64,000 bases of DNA from contig NC_053149.1 in NCBI RefSeq assembly GCF_016808335.1, forward strand, positions 12,017,714-12,081,713, written 5' to 3'. This stretch comes from Panicum virgatum. Its lineage: Eukaryota; Streptophyta; Magnoliopsida; Poales; Poaceae. The notes under the pieces were generated by a model. That model was not told where the DNA came from. It made no database searches and saw nothing but the letters and a program-made list of their open reading frames with translations. The position numbers and the translations under genes were made by a program. Positions 1 to 9,853 of this stretch are shown here, piece after piece; the first letter of the stretch is position 1, and every line of letters begins with the position of its first letter.

Positions 1-189
1 ATGGAAAGAGACGAGATGATTTTTGTCGTAGGTGCAAGCATGCGTATGCTGGTTATTGAAGGAAACGAATGTACTAACGCAAGGCAAGAGTATAAAATAG
101 TTTACCTAGTAGTTATGTAATACCTCATATAATGTTAGTATTATTTTACGTTACTAGTTTAATTGCAACATAAGTTTTATTTTAGTGAT
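1..189. other. Unassigned AT-rich flank left of LTR
   Basis: No convincing coding sequence or repeat end is visible here. The stretch may still belong to the Ty3/gypsy LTR to its right, because the outer end of that LTR cannot be fixed with only one LTR copy in view. Confidence 0.3.
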
Positions 190-901
190 TGTTGGAAATT
201 GAGGTGGCCCTACTAAGTTGAGGATCTACACCAACTCACTTCAGAGTCGGTCGGCTTCTAGTTACTTAGTGTACCGGGTCCTTTTGACAGCAGAGCCGCC
301 TTTTGCTTCCAGGAGGCAGAGCCTACCAACAGATGAAGCTGGCTTCCGGGTGGCAGAGCCAACCTTCAATGAAGCCCAGACCCTTTTGTGATCCCGAGTG
401 ACAGAGCCAACCTTCGATGGATCACAACTTATACACTAAGTGCTAAGCTTAACCGGGAGGCTAACACTTATAAAGATGCTTACCTTATTGGAGCAACAAA
501 GGAACACACACCTAGCACACTCTACCTATGCTTACTTCTACCATGCCCTTGGATGTGTGTGGGATGGAGTGGAGTAGTATGGCATGGCAAGGGGTGGCAC
601 CCTCCTTATATAGGCACCCATACCCTCTTGGATGAGTGACACATGTCACACTCTAGGAAGTTCCCTACAAATATCTAAGTTCCCTACAAATATCTATTTC
701 TAGAAAATTCTAAATTTTACCATGACAAGAAAATATCCAAGCTTCATGTCTTCTTATGATTCTTGTGGAACATTCTAGAACATTGTCATGGTGAACAAAA
801 TTATGCCATGGTTTATCCTTATTTTTTATAGAACCCTCTAGAAGTTTGCATTATATATTTCAACACTCCCCCTTAATCGTGATGAAAACTGGGATGTTAC
901 A
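190..901 (-). repeat. 3' LTR of Ty3/gypsy element
   Basis: Read on the - strand, the LTR begins TGTAACATCCC at about 901, directly after a purine-rich tract (902-912) that follows the end of pol. TGTAACAYCC is a common LTR start in grass chromoviruses. A TATATAA box lies on the - strand near 606-614 in a GC-rich setting, as expected for the LTR promoter. A short imperfect tandem motif ('ggcagagccaacc'-like, spaced about 45-50 bp) sits at 305-415. The outer end at about 190 (TGTTGG on the + strand) is a guess, since no second LTR is seen for comparison. Confidence 0.55.
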
Positions 902-913
902 AACCTACCCCAC

Positions 914-2083
914 TTAGGTTGAATCTCGTCCCTGAGATTCAGCTTCACCACTAAAGAGACTGGGAAACTTGCCTCGGAGCGCGTCTTCTCTCTCCCAAGT
1001 TGCTTTTGCTTCCGAATGCCTGCTCCACTGAACTCGGCAAATCCTGACTTCTGAGTTGCGGGTTCTTCGCATCACAGTGTCCAGAATTTTTACTAGTACC
1101 TCTTGATATCTGAGATCATCCTGCAGGTCGATTGTCTCTGGGGCCACATGTTCTTCTGGTACTCGCAGGCACTTTCTGAGTTGGGACACATGGAATACAT
1201 CGTGTACATCTGACATCTCTGCTGGCAACTGAAGCTTATAGGCCACCGCTCCCACTTTCTTGATAATTGGGAAAGGTCCAATGTAACGTGGAGCCAACTT
1301 TTCTCGTGCCTGGAATCTGCGTGTGCCGCGAATTGGGGAAACTTTAAGGTACACATAGTCTCCAACTTCGAAGCTGAGAGTAGGTCTTCTTTTATCGGCA
1401 TAACTTTTCTGGCGGGATTGAGCTGCCTTTAGATTCTATCTTATTTCTGCTATCTTGTCTTCTGCTTCTTTAATAAAATCTGGGCCCTCAATAATGCGGT
1501 CACTGACTTCGGTCCACATGAGAGGTGTGCGACACTTCCTCCCGTAGAGGGCTTCAAACGGTGACATCTTTAAGTTTGGCTAGTAGCTGTTGTTGTAAGA
1601 GAACTCTGCATATATCAAACTGTCTTCCCAATTTTTGCCATAAGTAAGAACACATGCTCTTAGCATGTCTTCAAGGATCTGATTAACTCTTTCGGTCTGG
1701 CCATCAGTCTGAGGATGATAGGCTGAACTGAAGTCCAACTTTGTACCAAGTGCTTCATGTAACCTGCTCCAGAATCTCGAAGTGAACTGGGTGTCTCTAT
1801 CTGACACAATCGTCTTAGGTACTCCATGCAACTTCACAATACGCTCAATATATAACTTGGCTAATTTATCACCTCCATAAGTGGTACGCACTGGGATGAA
1901 GTGTGCCACTTTAGTGAGTCGGTCAACAATCACCCAAACTGAGTCATGACCGCTCTGGGTTCTTGGTAGACCGGTGATAAAATCCATACTAACTTCATCC
2001 CACTTCCATACTGGGATCGGCAATGGCTGGAGTAGTCCACTGGGCTTCTGATGCTCTGCCTTGACCCTTTTGCACACATCTCA
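914..2083 (-). pseudogene. integrase core and chromodomain
   Basis: The integrase DDE residues are visible: D in MDFITGLP, D in VSDRDTQFTS and E in YHPQTDGQTERVNQ. The first Cys of the HHCC zinc finger is lost to a TGA at 2081-2083. Further TAG stops lie at 1580-1582 and 1436-1438. The C-terminal part (1354-914) has the GPF/Y region (APRYIGPFPIIKKVG) and a chromodomain-like end (RVQWSRHSEAKATWERED), the targeting module that defines chromoviruses. The frame ends at 914, just before the LTR. Confidence 0.87.
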
Positions 2084-2112
2084 ATGAGCGACGAATCGAG
2101 CGATATCCCCCT

Positions 2113-3829
2113 TCATACCATTCCACCAATACTTCTCCTTAAGGTCCAGTACATTTTCGTAGTGCCAGGGTGAATGGAATAGGCCGAGTTATGGGCTTCA
2201 TACAAGATGGTCCTGCGGAAATGACCTTGCTTAGGCACACATAATCTCTTCTTGAACCACAAGACTCCATCTTTATCTACTCTGAAATCTGGGGCTTTGC
2301 CTTCACTATTGCGACCTTTAATCCATACCAATCTTTTATCCTCCATCTGAGCTTCCTTTATCTGGTCATCCAGGACGGGATAGACACTAAGATTATAGTT
2401 GCAAGAGTGGCGTACAACTCTTAGGTTCAACTTCCTCATTTCTTCACTCAGCTTTGGGGCTTGTGTGACTAAGTGATGGCAATATGCTTTACGACTGAGC
2501 GCATCAGCCACCACATTAGCCTTTCCAGGGTAGTAATGAATTTCCAAATCATAGTCTTTGATCAACTCCAACCATCTTCTCTGTCTAAGGTTAAGGTCTG
2601 ACTGGGTGAAAATGTACTTCAGGCTCTTGTGATCCGTGTAGATTTCACACTTATTCCCAATCAGATAATGTCTCCAAATCTTGAGGGCATGCACCACTGC
2701 AGCTAACTCCAAGTCATGGGTGGGGTAGTTCTTCTCATGTGTTCTCAACTGTCTTAAGGCATAAGCTACAACTCTTCCTTCTTGCATAAGCACACAACCC
2801 AATCCTTGTCGGGATGCGTCGCAATAAATGACAAAGCTCTTCTGATTATCTGGCAAGACTAGCATTGAAAGCTTCGCTCACAAGCTTCAGACCAGACAAA
2901 CTTTGTGTCCTTCCGGAGCAACTCAGTCATAGGCCGGGCTATCTTAGAGAAACCTTCGATGAACCTCCGGTAATATCCGGCTAATCCCAAGAAACTCCTA
3001 ATTTCCGAGGCTGGGGTTGGTTGCTTCCATTCTGATACTGCCTTGACCTTTTTCGGGTCCACTTCAACACCTTCAGCTGTTAAGACATGACCTAGAAAAC
3101 TGACTCTCTGCAACCAGAATTCACACTTACTAAACTTGGCATACAACTGGTGTTTTCTGAAGTTTCCCAGCACAACTCTGAGATGTTGTCCATGCTCCTC
3201 GGCACTCTTAGAGTAGACCAGTATGTCATCTATGAATACCACGACAAACCGATCTAACTCTTCCATAAACACCTTATTCATGAGGGTCATGAAGGCAGGG
3301 GCATTAGTCAGACCAAAAGGCATCACTGCGAACTCATACTGGCCATAACGGGTCCTGAAGGCTGTCTTGGAGATGTCCTCTTGTTGCACTCTGAGCTGAT
3401 GATAACCTGACCTTAGATCTATCTTGGAGAAGAACTTAGCTCTCTTCAGCTGATCAAACAGGTCATCAATCCGAGGCAGAGGTACTTGATCTTGATGGTG
3501 ACTGCATTCAGATCACGGTAGTCCACACAAAGTCTCATGCTTCCATCTTTCTTCTTCACAAAGAGCACTGGGGCTCCCCACGGAGAAGCAGGAGGTCTAA
3601 TAAATCCCTTTTGTTGAAGCTCTTCAAGCTGCTTCTTCAACTCGGCAAGCTCTGGGGTTGCTAACCGATAGGCATTCTTTGCTATAGGCTTGGTTCCAGG
3701 GACTAAGTCAATAGTGAATTCTACATCTCTTTCTGGAGGCATACCGGGTAATTCATCTGGAAACACATCTGCGAACTCCCGAACTACTGACACATCTTCT
3801 GGGGATTCTGCCTGGATGTGGTTCACCAT
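2113..3829 (-). pseudogene. reverse transcriptase and RNase H
   Basis: RT starts near 3829 ([20 protein letters not shown] block) and has the substrate-binding LCVDYRDLN and the catalytic FIDDILVYS box at about 3215-3240. RNase H (about 2865-2480) shows [22 protein letters not shown] and DALSRK. Frameshifts near 3490, 2862 and 2145 split the reading frame into pieces; the one near 3490 looks like loss of one base in a C run. The part near 2113-2250 is the start of the integrase zinc-binding region (HPGTTKMY). Confidence 0.88.
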
Positions 3830-3847
3830 GGAGTCTGACAGGCTAGG

Positions 3848-4438
3848 CTAGATTAGGCATGTGATTGTAATCCCTTGGTGGTTGGTGACTGTCACTGCTC
3901 TCTCAGCACAGGCTATGTTTCCGCTGTGTTTGGTGAGCCAGTCCATACCGAGTATGTCATCTATCCCTTTGGAAGTAAGGACTACTAGGTTGGTAAGGAA
4001 TACTACCCCACTTAGGTTTATAGGGATATCTAAGACACCTAAGTGGCAGGGTATATGACCTCTAGGGGAACGGGTCATTAGTGGCCTCTTAAGGGCTATA
4101 GTAGGTATATCATGCTTTTCCACAAAGTGGGAGGATATAAAGGAATGCGATGCTCCAGAATCAAAGAGCACTGAGGCTAGAGCTGATTGGACCAGAAACT
4201 CACCGAAAATCACTCATAGTGCATCTTCTGCTTCTTCAGCATACACATGGTTCACCTTTGCCTTGCCGAAGGACTGCTGCTGGCTCCTAGCTGGTGTTGT
4301 ACGGTCGGCTCCCGTCGGCTGTTTTGGTCCTTGAACAGAGTTGGAGAAAATAGAAGGGGTGGGCTGATTGAGATACGGACAGTTGGCCTTGTAGTGTCCG
4401 GCTTCGCGGCAGTGGAAACGGGTCTTCACATTGGTCAC
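3848..4438 (-). pseudogene. zinc knuckle and aspartic protease
   Basis: The CCHC nucleic-acid-binding knuckle at about 4400-4435 reads CREAGHYKANCP, but its first Cys is replaced by Arg. The frame is cut by TGA at 4214-4216. The protease part (4213-3848) keeps the catalytic triad LFDSGASHSFIS and the downstream ILGMDWL flap region, so the protease core itself is intact. A TAG at 3848-3850 separates it from RT. The protease would process the gag-pol polyprotein. Confidence 0.85.
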
Positions 4439-4474
4439 TTGACTTCCACCCGACGGTTGGGTGCGTAAGGTATT

Positions 4475-5446
4475 CTAGGTCTTCATAACAGGAGCTGATT
4501 GGGCTGGCTTCTGGAAAAAACCGGGGTGCGCTTTGAATGAAAAGGCACCCTGGCTCCTCGGGCCTGAGTGAGCCGGATACTGGATCCTCTGAAACTTCTC
4601 CAACTGCTTGGGTTTCTTGCTTTCAAACCAACGTTTGCGCTCACTGAGTTCTGCCTTCCTGTTTCTCTCAGTGGTGATAGCCCTGTTGACCATAGCATTA
4701 AAATCACTGTGGGTGGTGACTTCAACCAAGGTCCTGATTTCAGGGTTAAGCCCACCAAGAAAAGCTTCTTGCTTTTTCTCGTCATCATTGATATCCTCTG
4801 GTGCATAATGAGACAACTCTGTGAACTTATGAAGATACTCTGTCACAGTCATACCACCTTGACGAAGCTTTCTGAACTCATCCCTCTTGAGCTTCATAAC
4901 ACTGCTGGGAATGTGATGTTCTCTGAAGATCTTGACAAAGTCAGCCCATACCATCTCGTTGGCATTTTCATTTATTTCCCGGTAACTCTGCCACTAAGCA
5001 AGGGCTGGTCCCCTTAACTGCTGTACTGCGAGCAAAACTTTGTCTCTATCATCTGCATGGACCACTTCGAGCTTCATTTCAATATCTCGCAACCAATCAT
5101 CTGCCTCAATAGGGTTATCAGATCCTTCAAACTTAGGTGGCTGCAAAAGGTTGAAATCTGCAATTCTGCTGCCATTGCCATTATGATGCATTGCAGGTCT
5201 ATTGTTGCTAAGATTGCCTTGAGCTTGAGCTGTGAGAGTGGTCACAAGAACTTGAAGGAGTTGGTTCTGCTGCTGCAGTATGGCTGCCAGATCAATGGGT
5301 GCTGGGGCACGGGGAGGTGGCGGCGGCAGGTGTCCATTTTCTGGTGCTTCTGGGGCTACATTCAGAGGGGCCTGGTTTCTCGGGTTGACCTTGTCACCGT
5401 CTTCCTGAGCATGGAGTCCCTGGACTCGGCTCGAACGACGGGACAT
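4475..5446 (-). pseudogene. gag (capsid) of the gypsy element
   Basis: The start at 5446 opens with a Ser/Arg-rich MSRRSSRVQ, then a Pro/Gln-rich linker and the retrotransposon gag domain (about 4480-5200). Recognisable blocks include FEGSDNPIEADDWL and the VWADFVKIFREH stretch. Gag forms the cytoplasmic virus-like particle. A TAG at 4994-4996 falls where the family has Trp (ALA-stop-WQ), a TGG to TAG change, and a second TAG ends the frame at 4475-4477. The frame continues unchanged across both stops, so the breaks are point mutations. Confidence 0.85.
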
Positions 5447-5748
5447 CTGCGGTCAAGGAGGGATAAGGTAAGATTAGGTGGCTCTCCAAATTTATTACTG
5501 GGGTAGATTTGTATATATATAATAGCACACAACACAAACGAATCATTCAAACATCACACAAGCATTCATTCAAACAAGCAGGGATACATGACACGACGGA
5601 TTACAATAACGCGGCCCGACTTTTAAGGGTCGGCCGGGGCGACTCGACTACTAAACCCTACAACACAGTCTTCGGGGTCACTGTTTCTGGGATCTCGGGG
5701 AGACGCGGGAGGCGTGGGCGGCACTGATTCACAAATCCTCCTGTGTGG
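5447..5748 (-). other. Spacer between gag and upstream ORF
   Basis: This stretch of about 300 bases lies between the gag start (5446) and the end of the upstream coiled-coil ORF (5749). It includes a short AT-rich piece (5505-5540). I see no primer-binding site or LTR end in it. Confidence 0.4.
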
Positions 5749-6594
5749 TTAGGACGAGGAACACAGCGGGATTCCCTCTAGGATTAGCGGCTCCGCGGCA
5801 GTCCTGGGATGGCGTTCCTTGCGCTTGGCACGGTCCACTAGGTAGACACCCCTAAGGAGCTGACTGTGGCGATCTTCCTGCTCCCTAAGGTTCTCTTCGG
5901 CCACGGCAAGGCGGCTTTCAGCTTCGGCTGCTCGAGTTTCTGCCTGGGCTACGGCCAGTTTAGCCCTACGCCAACGGGACTCCGCTCCCTCAGCACGCTG
6001 GATTAAATCTCTCACACGCTGATGTAGTTGGTCGCACAAATCGTCGAGGCAAAGCAAATAGCCAGACATAGCGACAACTGTGGGGTTCTTCTCTGTCCCT
6101 GCGGGGCTCTCCAGGTTGCGGATCCTCGCCGCCCAAGCAGGACGGTTATGATCCAGCGGGGGAAAGTACTTCATGGGGGTGGAACCCAAGTGCCATTCAA
6201 ACATCTGGCACAAGTACCGCAGCGCTTTGCGAGCTGCAAGTTGAATGGTGTCAGACATATGGGCTCCAGTGGCGGTGACGCTCCAGGGTTGCATCTCCAA
6301 GTACTTATCACTGGCACCAATATGGATAGTGACCTCATAGCTTTCGGTGCCATGCTCCATGAACTCGCGACCCACGTACTCCGGTCGTTCCGGAAACGCA
6401 GCAGGCAGCCGCGGCCACGCACACGCAGCAGCACGCGGCACTAGGCGGCGAGAAGCAACAGCACGCAGAGCGCGGCGTGGCGAGCAGCAGCAGCGCGTGG
6501 CGCGGGGCGGGCGGGCGGACATGCGGGGGCAGGGGCGGCGCGTGACGAGGAAGGGAGCACAAGGAGGAAGAAGGTTAGGGTGGAGAAGATCCAA
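5749..6594 (-). CDS. Extra ORF upstream of gag, coiled-coil protein
   Basis: A 281-codon open frame on the same strand as gag-pol and just upstream of it. The first 75 or so residues are Arg/Ala/Pro-rich and may be non-coding leader, so the true start could be the Met at MEHGTESYEV. After that comes a compact domain (YEVTIHIGASDKYLEM, HLCQ-like YLCQMFEWHLGSTPMKYFPP), then an Ala/Glu-rich heptad stretch from about residue 190 to 250 that should form a coiled coil. From general knowledge, extra ORFs beside gag-pol occur in several plant Ty3/gypsy lineages and proteins of this type recur in grass repeat annotations; function is unknown. It has no stops although the neighbouring gag-pol is badly broken. 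It could alternatively be cargo of the CACTA element on its right. Confidence 0.55.
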   Translation of the reverse strand: MDLLHPNLLPPCAPFLVTRRPCPRMSARPPRATRCCCSPRRALRAVASRRLVPRAAACAWPRLPAAFPERPEYVGREFMEHGTESYEVTIHIGASDKYLEMQPWSVTATGAHMSDTIQLAARKALRYLCQMFEWHLGSTPMKYFPPLDHNRPAWAARIRNLESPAGTEKNPTVVAMSGYLLCLDDLCDQLHQRVRDLIQRAEGAESRWRRAKLAVAQAETRAAEAESRLAVAEENLREQEDRHSQLLRGVYLVDRAKRKERHPRTAAEPLILEGIPLCSSS

Positions 6595-6784
6595 CGGATG
6601 AGATAGTTTGCACGAATCTCAAACACTGGAAGGTGGAGAAGAAAAAAATCTTCCGGAAGATATATAGGATTCCTGGTGGCAACGGGAGTCGGGAGAGGGT
6701 TGGGTTGGGCCGTTGGGGGCTGAGAGGAGGGGATGCAACGGCGCGTTAGGGTTATCCCGTTTTGGGTAGGTGAAAGCCCATATT

Positions 6785-7053
6785 GAAACGTTGGGCTCTC
6801 ACATTACCAGCGGTTAACGGAATGAACCTTGGGTAAAGGTTGTATTTACAGAGAAGGTTCTTGTTACAAAACCTCCAGTAAAAATTATTGATATTTTTTA
6901 CTGGCGGTTGATGGATATAACCTTCAGTAAATATACTGTTTCTAGAGTGCTTTAATTGGAACCGACGGTATAGATCATTTCTACAGTCAAAAAAGTAAAA
7001 CCGCCAGCAAAAATTATTTTAGAACCGCCAGTAATTTCATCAATTGTAGTAGT
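6785..7053. mobile_element. CACTA transposon end with subterminal repeats
   Basis: Read on the - strand, the boundary at about 7053 gives CACTACTACAATTGATG, a classic CACTA terminal inverted repeat. The 260 bases inside it carry many copies, in both orientations, of a subterminal motif of the form ACCGCCAGTAAAA / ACTGGCGGTT (for example near 6878, 6900, 7000 and 7023). These are transposase-binding type repeats in CACTA elements. The opposite terminus was not found in the window, so its full extent is unknown. Confidence 0.7.
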
Positions 7054-7712
7054 GCTAATCATTCAATTTTATTTTCCCTATGTCTTTCCTGAATTATTTG
7101 CATATGCATCGCATGAGTGAAACTTTTTAGATAACGAAAATTAAAATTGTTCCGGCCTCTACACCAGTACACAGCCATCTCATGAGTGAAATGGTTAAGA
7201 CATTTGAATCATTTTTAATGCCGAATCGAATCGCTGCATGTAGGCAGGGTATGCATGCATGGTGGGTCGATATATATATATATATATGATTGTTTAATTA
7301 CTGTTGATATGGTCGTGTTAATTAAGTAGCAAGATCCAAAATATATGATCGATGATCACGTTGGGGGTCTAAAGGTGTTCACTACAGTATCTAGTATTTA
7401 AATGGGCGCACCCATGCATGCTAGCTAGCTATCAGTATCACGCAGAGGCATGAGAATAGGGGTCGATCATTGCTTTATTTTGTTCTTGTGTTCCTCTAAA
7501 GGTGATGGAGAAGAAGACAAAAGGGGTTCCGAGGGGAATATATGCTTTCCAAGCAAAATTGCTACTACTTCCCACGCATACTTGCATATAATACACATTA
7601 TAGAGGTTACTGTTTTCCGTTACATCGTCGTAGTATAGGTAGTATACATGAATATGAATAGTATATGTAGTATAAGGGTACTATGGAGAAAAAATGTTAC
7701 CTGTATCCTATG
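7054..7712. other. Intergenic, AT-rich; (TA)n microsatellite
   Basis: No gene-like open frame with a recognisable domain is present. A (TA)n run lies at 7270-7287, and ATGCATGC-rich palindromic patches lie at 7240-7262 and 7411-7430. Nothing else is supported. Confidence 0.5.
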
Positions 7713-7746
7713 TCGAGAGGCCTCTCGATTTAAGCTAAATCGAGAG
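7713..7746. repeat. Adjacent palindromes CTCTCGA type
   Basis: A perfect 16-bp palindrome TCGAGAGGCCTCTCGA (7713-7728) overlaps an inverted repeat with 11-bp arms, CTCTCGATTTA at 7722-7732 and its complement at 7736-7746, with a 3-base loop. It marks the left side of a GC-rich block that ends in another inverted repeat at 8264-8304. Confidence 0.8.
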
Positions 7747-8304
7747 CCCCTCCTCGTTACAGTACGAAACAACAAAGGGCAAGAAGAGATAACAAAGGGG
7801 AAGAAGAAGGTTGAGCAATCCACGATCCCGAACTCCGGCGATGGGTGGGCGGAGCGGACGGCGACGGGTAGCCGCCGGCCGTGGGCGGCGGTGGAGGTCG
7901 GCGGGGTTAGGGATTTGGGTTTCCGGGTTGGGGTGGGGTTCCATTACCGGCGGGTATAGAGGGATGGCCGCCGGCGGCGGCAAGCCCGGCGGTGGTTCTG
8001 GGTTGTGGGTGGCGATGGCTCCGGTGGCCGGGTGGTGGAGGACGGCGGTTGGGCGGGGCCAGCGGCGGGGGAACTCGGCAGCGGGGCAGGGGAGGTCAGC
8101 AGTGGCGGCAGGAAGGAGGGCAGGGTAGGGGTGGCGGTCCTCGCCGGCATTGGAGGTGACGCCGGCGAGGGGGAGGTCGGTGGCGGGGCGGGGGCGGAGG
8201 AAGCCTGGAGCAAGGTCGGGCGGAGAGATAGGGATGGAAGAAGACGATGTTGCTGTACGAGGCGGAGGGGGTCTCGACGGATTCTTATCCGGAGACCCCT
8301 CTCC
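7747..8304. other. GC-rich block bounded by palindromes
   Basis: This GC-rich block, about 560 bp, is flanked by the palindromes at 7713-7746 and by an inverted repeat at 8264-8304 (GGAGGGGGTCTC paired with GAGACCCCTCTCC across a 16-base loop). A 204-codon frame on the - strand (8349-7735) spans it, but it is low-complexity Pro/Arg/Ala sequence with no domain, as expected of GC-rich DNA. It may be an unclassified non-autonomous element or captured DNA. Its nature is not settled. Confidence 0.35.
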
Positions 8305-9527
8305 GTGTAGATGCCTCCAAAATGTTAATGACATCGAGACCCATTTCATTTGGACTATTTTGGTAATTCCATCTCTTTATTTTTATTTATAACTAGAAAA
8401 TAATTATAAAATAAACATTACAAGTGAAGGGTTGAATCTCCTTTACACTATATACGTACCACTAAGTGGTGGTATTGTGCACTGTAACAGCTCGCATGAA
8501 TTTGGGACCGTGGACCGTGGTCGTTATATGGATCGATACCAAATTACTAGGAATTAAGGCTCCCATGATGTTCCATAGCACTACTACCAAATTAAAGTAT
8601 CTCACAAAAACATAAAGGATATGCATGTGTAGTGCATACTTATTATGTACCAAGCTGGTGTACCCTCTCATCTGAATACACTACTTGTTCTTCTTCCACG
8701 TTGAAATCAAGGCTGGTGCTGCGCGCCAATTCTAGGAGTTGGTGTGTGTATGCATAGCAGGCTCCCCTTTTGAGCGCCAGGGCCGTGATGCAAGAGGCAT
8801 GGGCATGCCCGGCCGGCCGGCCAATCCGCAGGACCGTGCATGCATCGCTTGGTTCCGATGGGAGGCAGCAGCAGGGGCCATGTGTTCATGGATGCGCAAC
8901 GCGTGCATGCTTGCAGGTCCATGGCAGAACTAGTAAAAACTGCCGATGGCCGATCCATGAAATTTTATGCATGGTTTTTTTTTTGAACGAAGATCCATGA
9001 AATTTTATGCATGATTTTTCTGAACGAGATCCATGAAATTTGAAACACCGAATTGAACCCGGTCAACCCGAAAGGAAGATCCATGAAATCTTTTTGAACG
9101 AAGATCATATCCATGAAATTTGAAACACCGGCCAGGATTTATGCATGGATGGTCGGATAGAAAGATGCTCGCGGTGGACGGCTGGCGATGGCCGGCCGGG
9201 GTCCCAGAGACCCAGACGCGCCGACCAGCACGCAGGCTTTATTTCCTGGCTTAATTATACGCTAGCGCTCTCCCGGCCCGGCCAGGACACGCTATGCAGC
9301 GCTGCACTGCTGCTGCACTAGCTAGCCTCCAGCTGCTGACTGAAGCTTGCATTGGTGCGCCTTGACTGTCACTGCCACCACTTGCTAGCTGCAACACGCG
9401 CGACCACTTAACCACCCGACCCCGAGACCCTGACCAAGCAAAAACTAGCTAGCTAGCTTTCGTTCCTGCTGGCTCCCGCGTCTTCAAAAGCCATTGCATT
9501 GCGCCCAACAGTTCACAAATTGTGTGC
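8305..9527. other. Intergenic with short-repeat cluster
   Basis: No gene is supported. At 8952-9131 a degenerate unit starting GATCCATGAAATTT occurs about five times (near 8952, 8992, 9028, 9078 and 9108), several followed by TGAACGA or GAAACACCG. The cluster looks like local slippage and duplication. The remainder is unclassified intergenic DNA with AGCTAGCT-rich patches. Confidence 0.45.
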
Positions 9528-9853
9528 GGCCCTGTTTAGTTGCATTCTAGAATTCCTAGAATGTGTCTTCTAAGCTCCGCGCGAAGTATTAAATGAAGTC
9601 TATTTGCAAAACCTCTTTAGGGACGGGTGTAATTTTTCGCGACGAATCTAATGACAGTAATTAATTGATGATTGGCTACAGTGATGATACAGTAACCATT
9701 CTCTAATCATGCGGTCAAAAATTTTATTAGATTCTTCAGAGTTCCTAGCGCAGGGATTGTGGAGTTGGTTTTGTAAATTGCCTTCATTTGACACCCCTAA
9801 TTAGGGGTCAAAGTGCCCTTCTAGGCTGTTCTAGGAACAACCAAATGGAGCCT
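9528..9853. mobile_element. hAT-like MITE
   Basis: The imperfect terminal inverted repeats are GGCCCTGTTTAGTTGCATTC on the left and, read inward from the right, GGCTCCATTTGGTTGTTCC. Flanking bases TGTGTGC and TGTATGC match 6 of 7, a worn target duplication compatible with the 7-8 bp of hAT elements. The interior contains the phrase CGCGACGAATCTAATGACAG, which is common to a large grass MITE group and recurs near 54515 and 54610 in this window. Confidence 0.75.

Larger units (their letters stand above)
902..5500 (-). mobile_element. Ty3/gypsy chromovirus (Tekay/Del-like), decayed
   Basis: An internal region on the - strand encodes gag, zinc knuckle, protease, RT, RNase H, integrase and a C-terminal chromodomain in that order, which is the Ty3/gypsy layout with the chromovirus signature. 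No 5' LTR or tRNA-Met primer site was found to the right, so the element is probably 5'-truncated or rearranged. Coding potential is lost through at least seven in-frame stops and three frameshifts. Most stops can be explained by single C-to-T changes (CAG to TAG, CGA to TGA, TGG to TAG), typical of decay of methylated plant repeats. Confidence 0.85.

Noticed and set aside
7735..8349. 204-codon - strand frame
   Set aside because: Pro/Arg/Ala low-complexity sequence in GC-rich DNA; equally long frames run on other strands; no domain.
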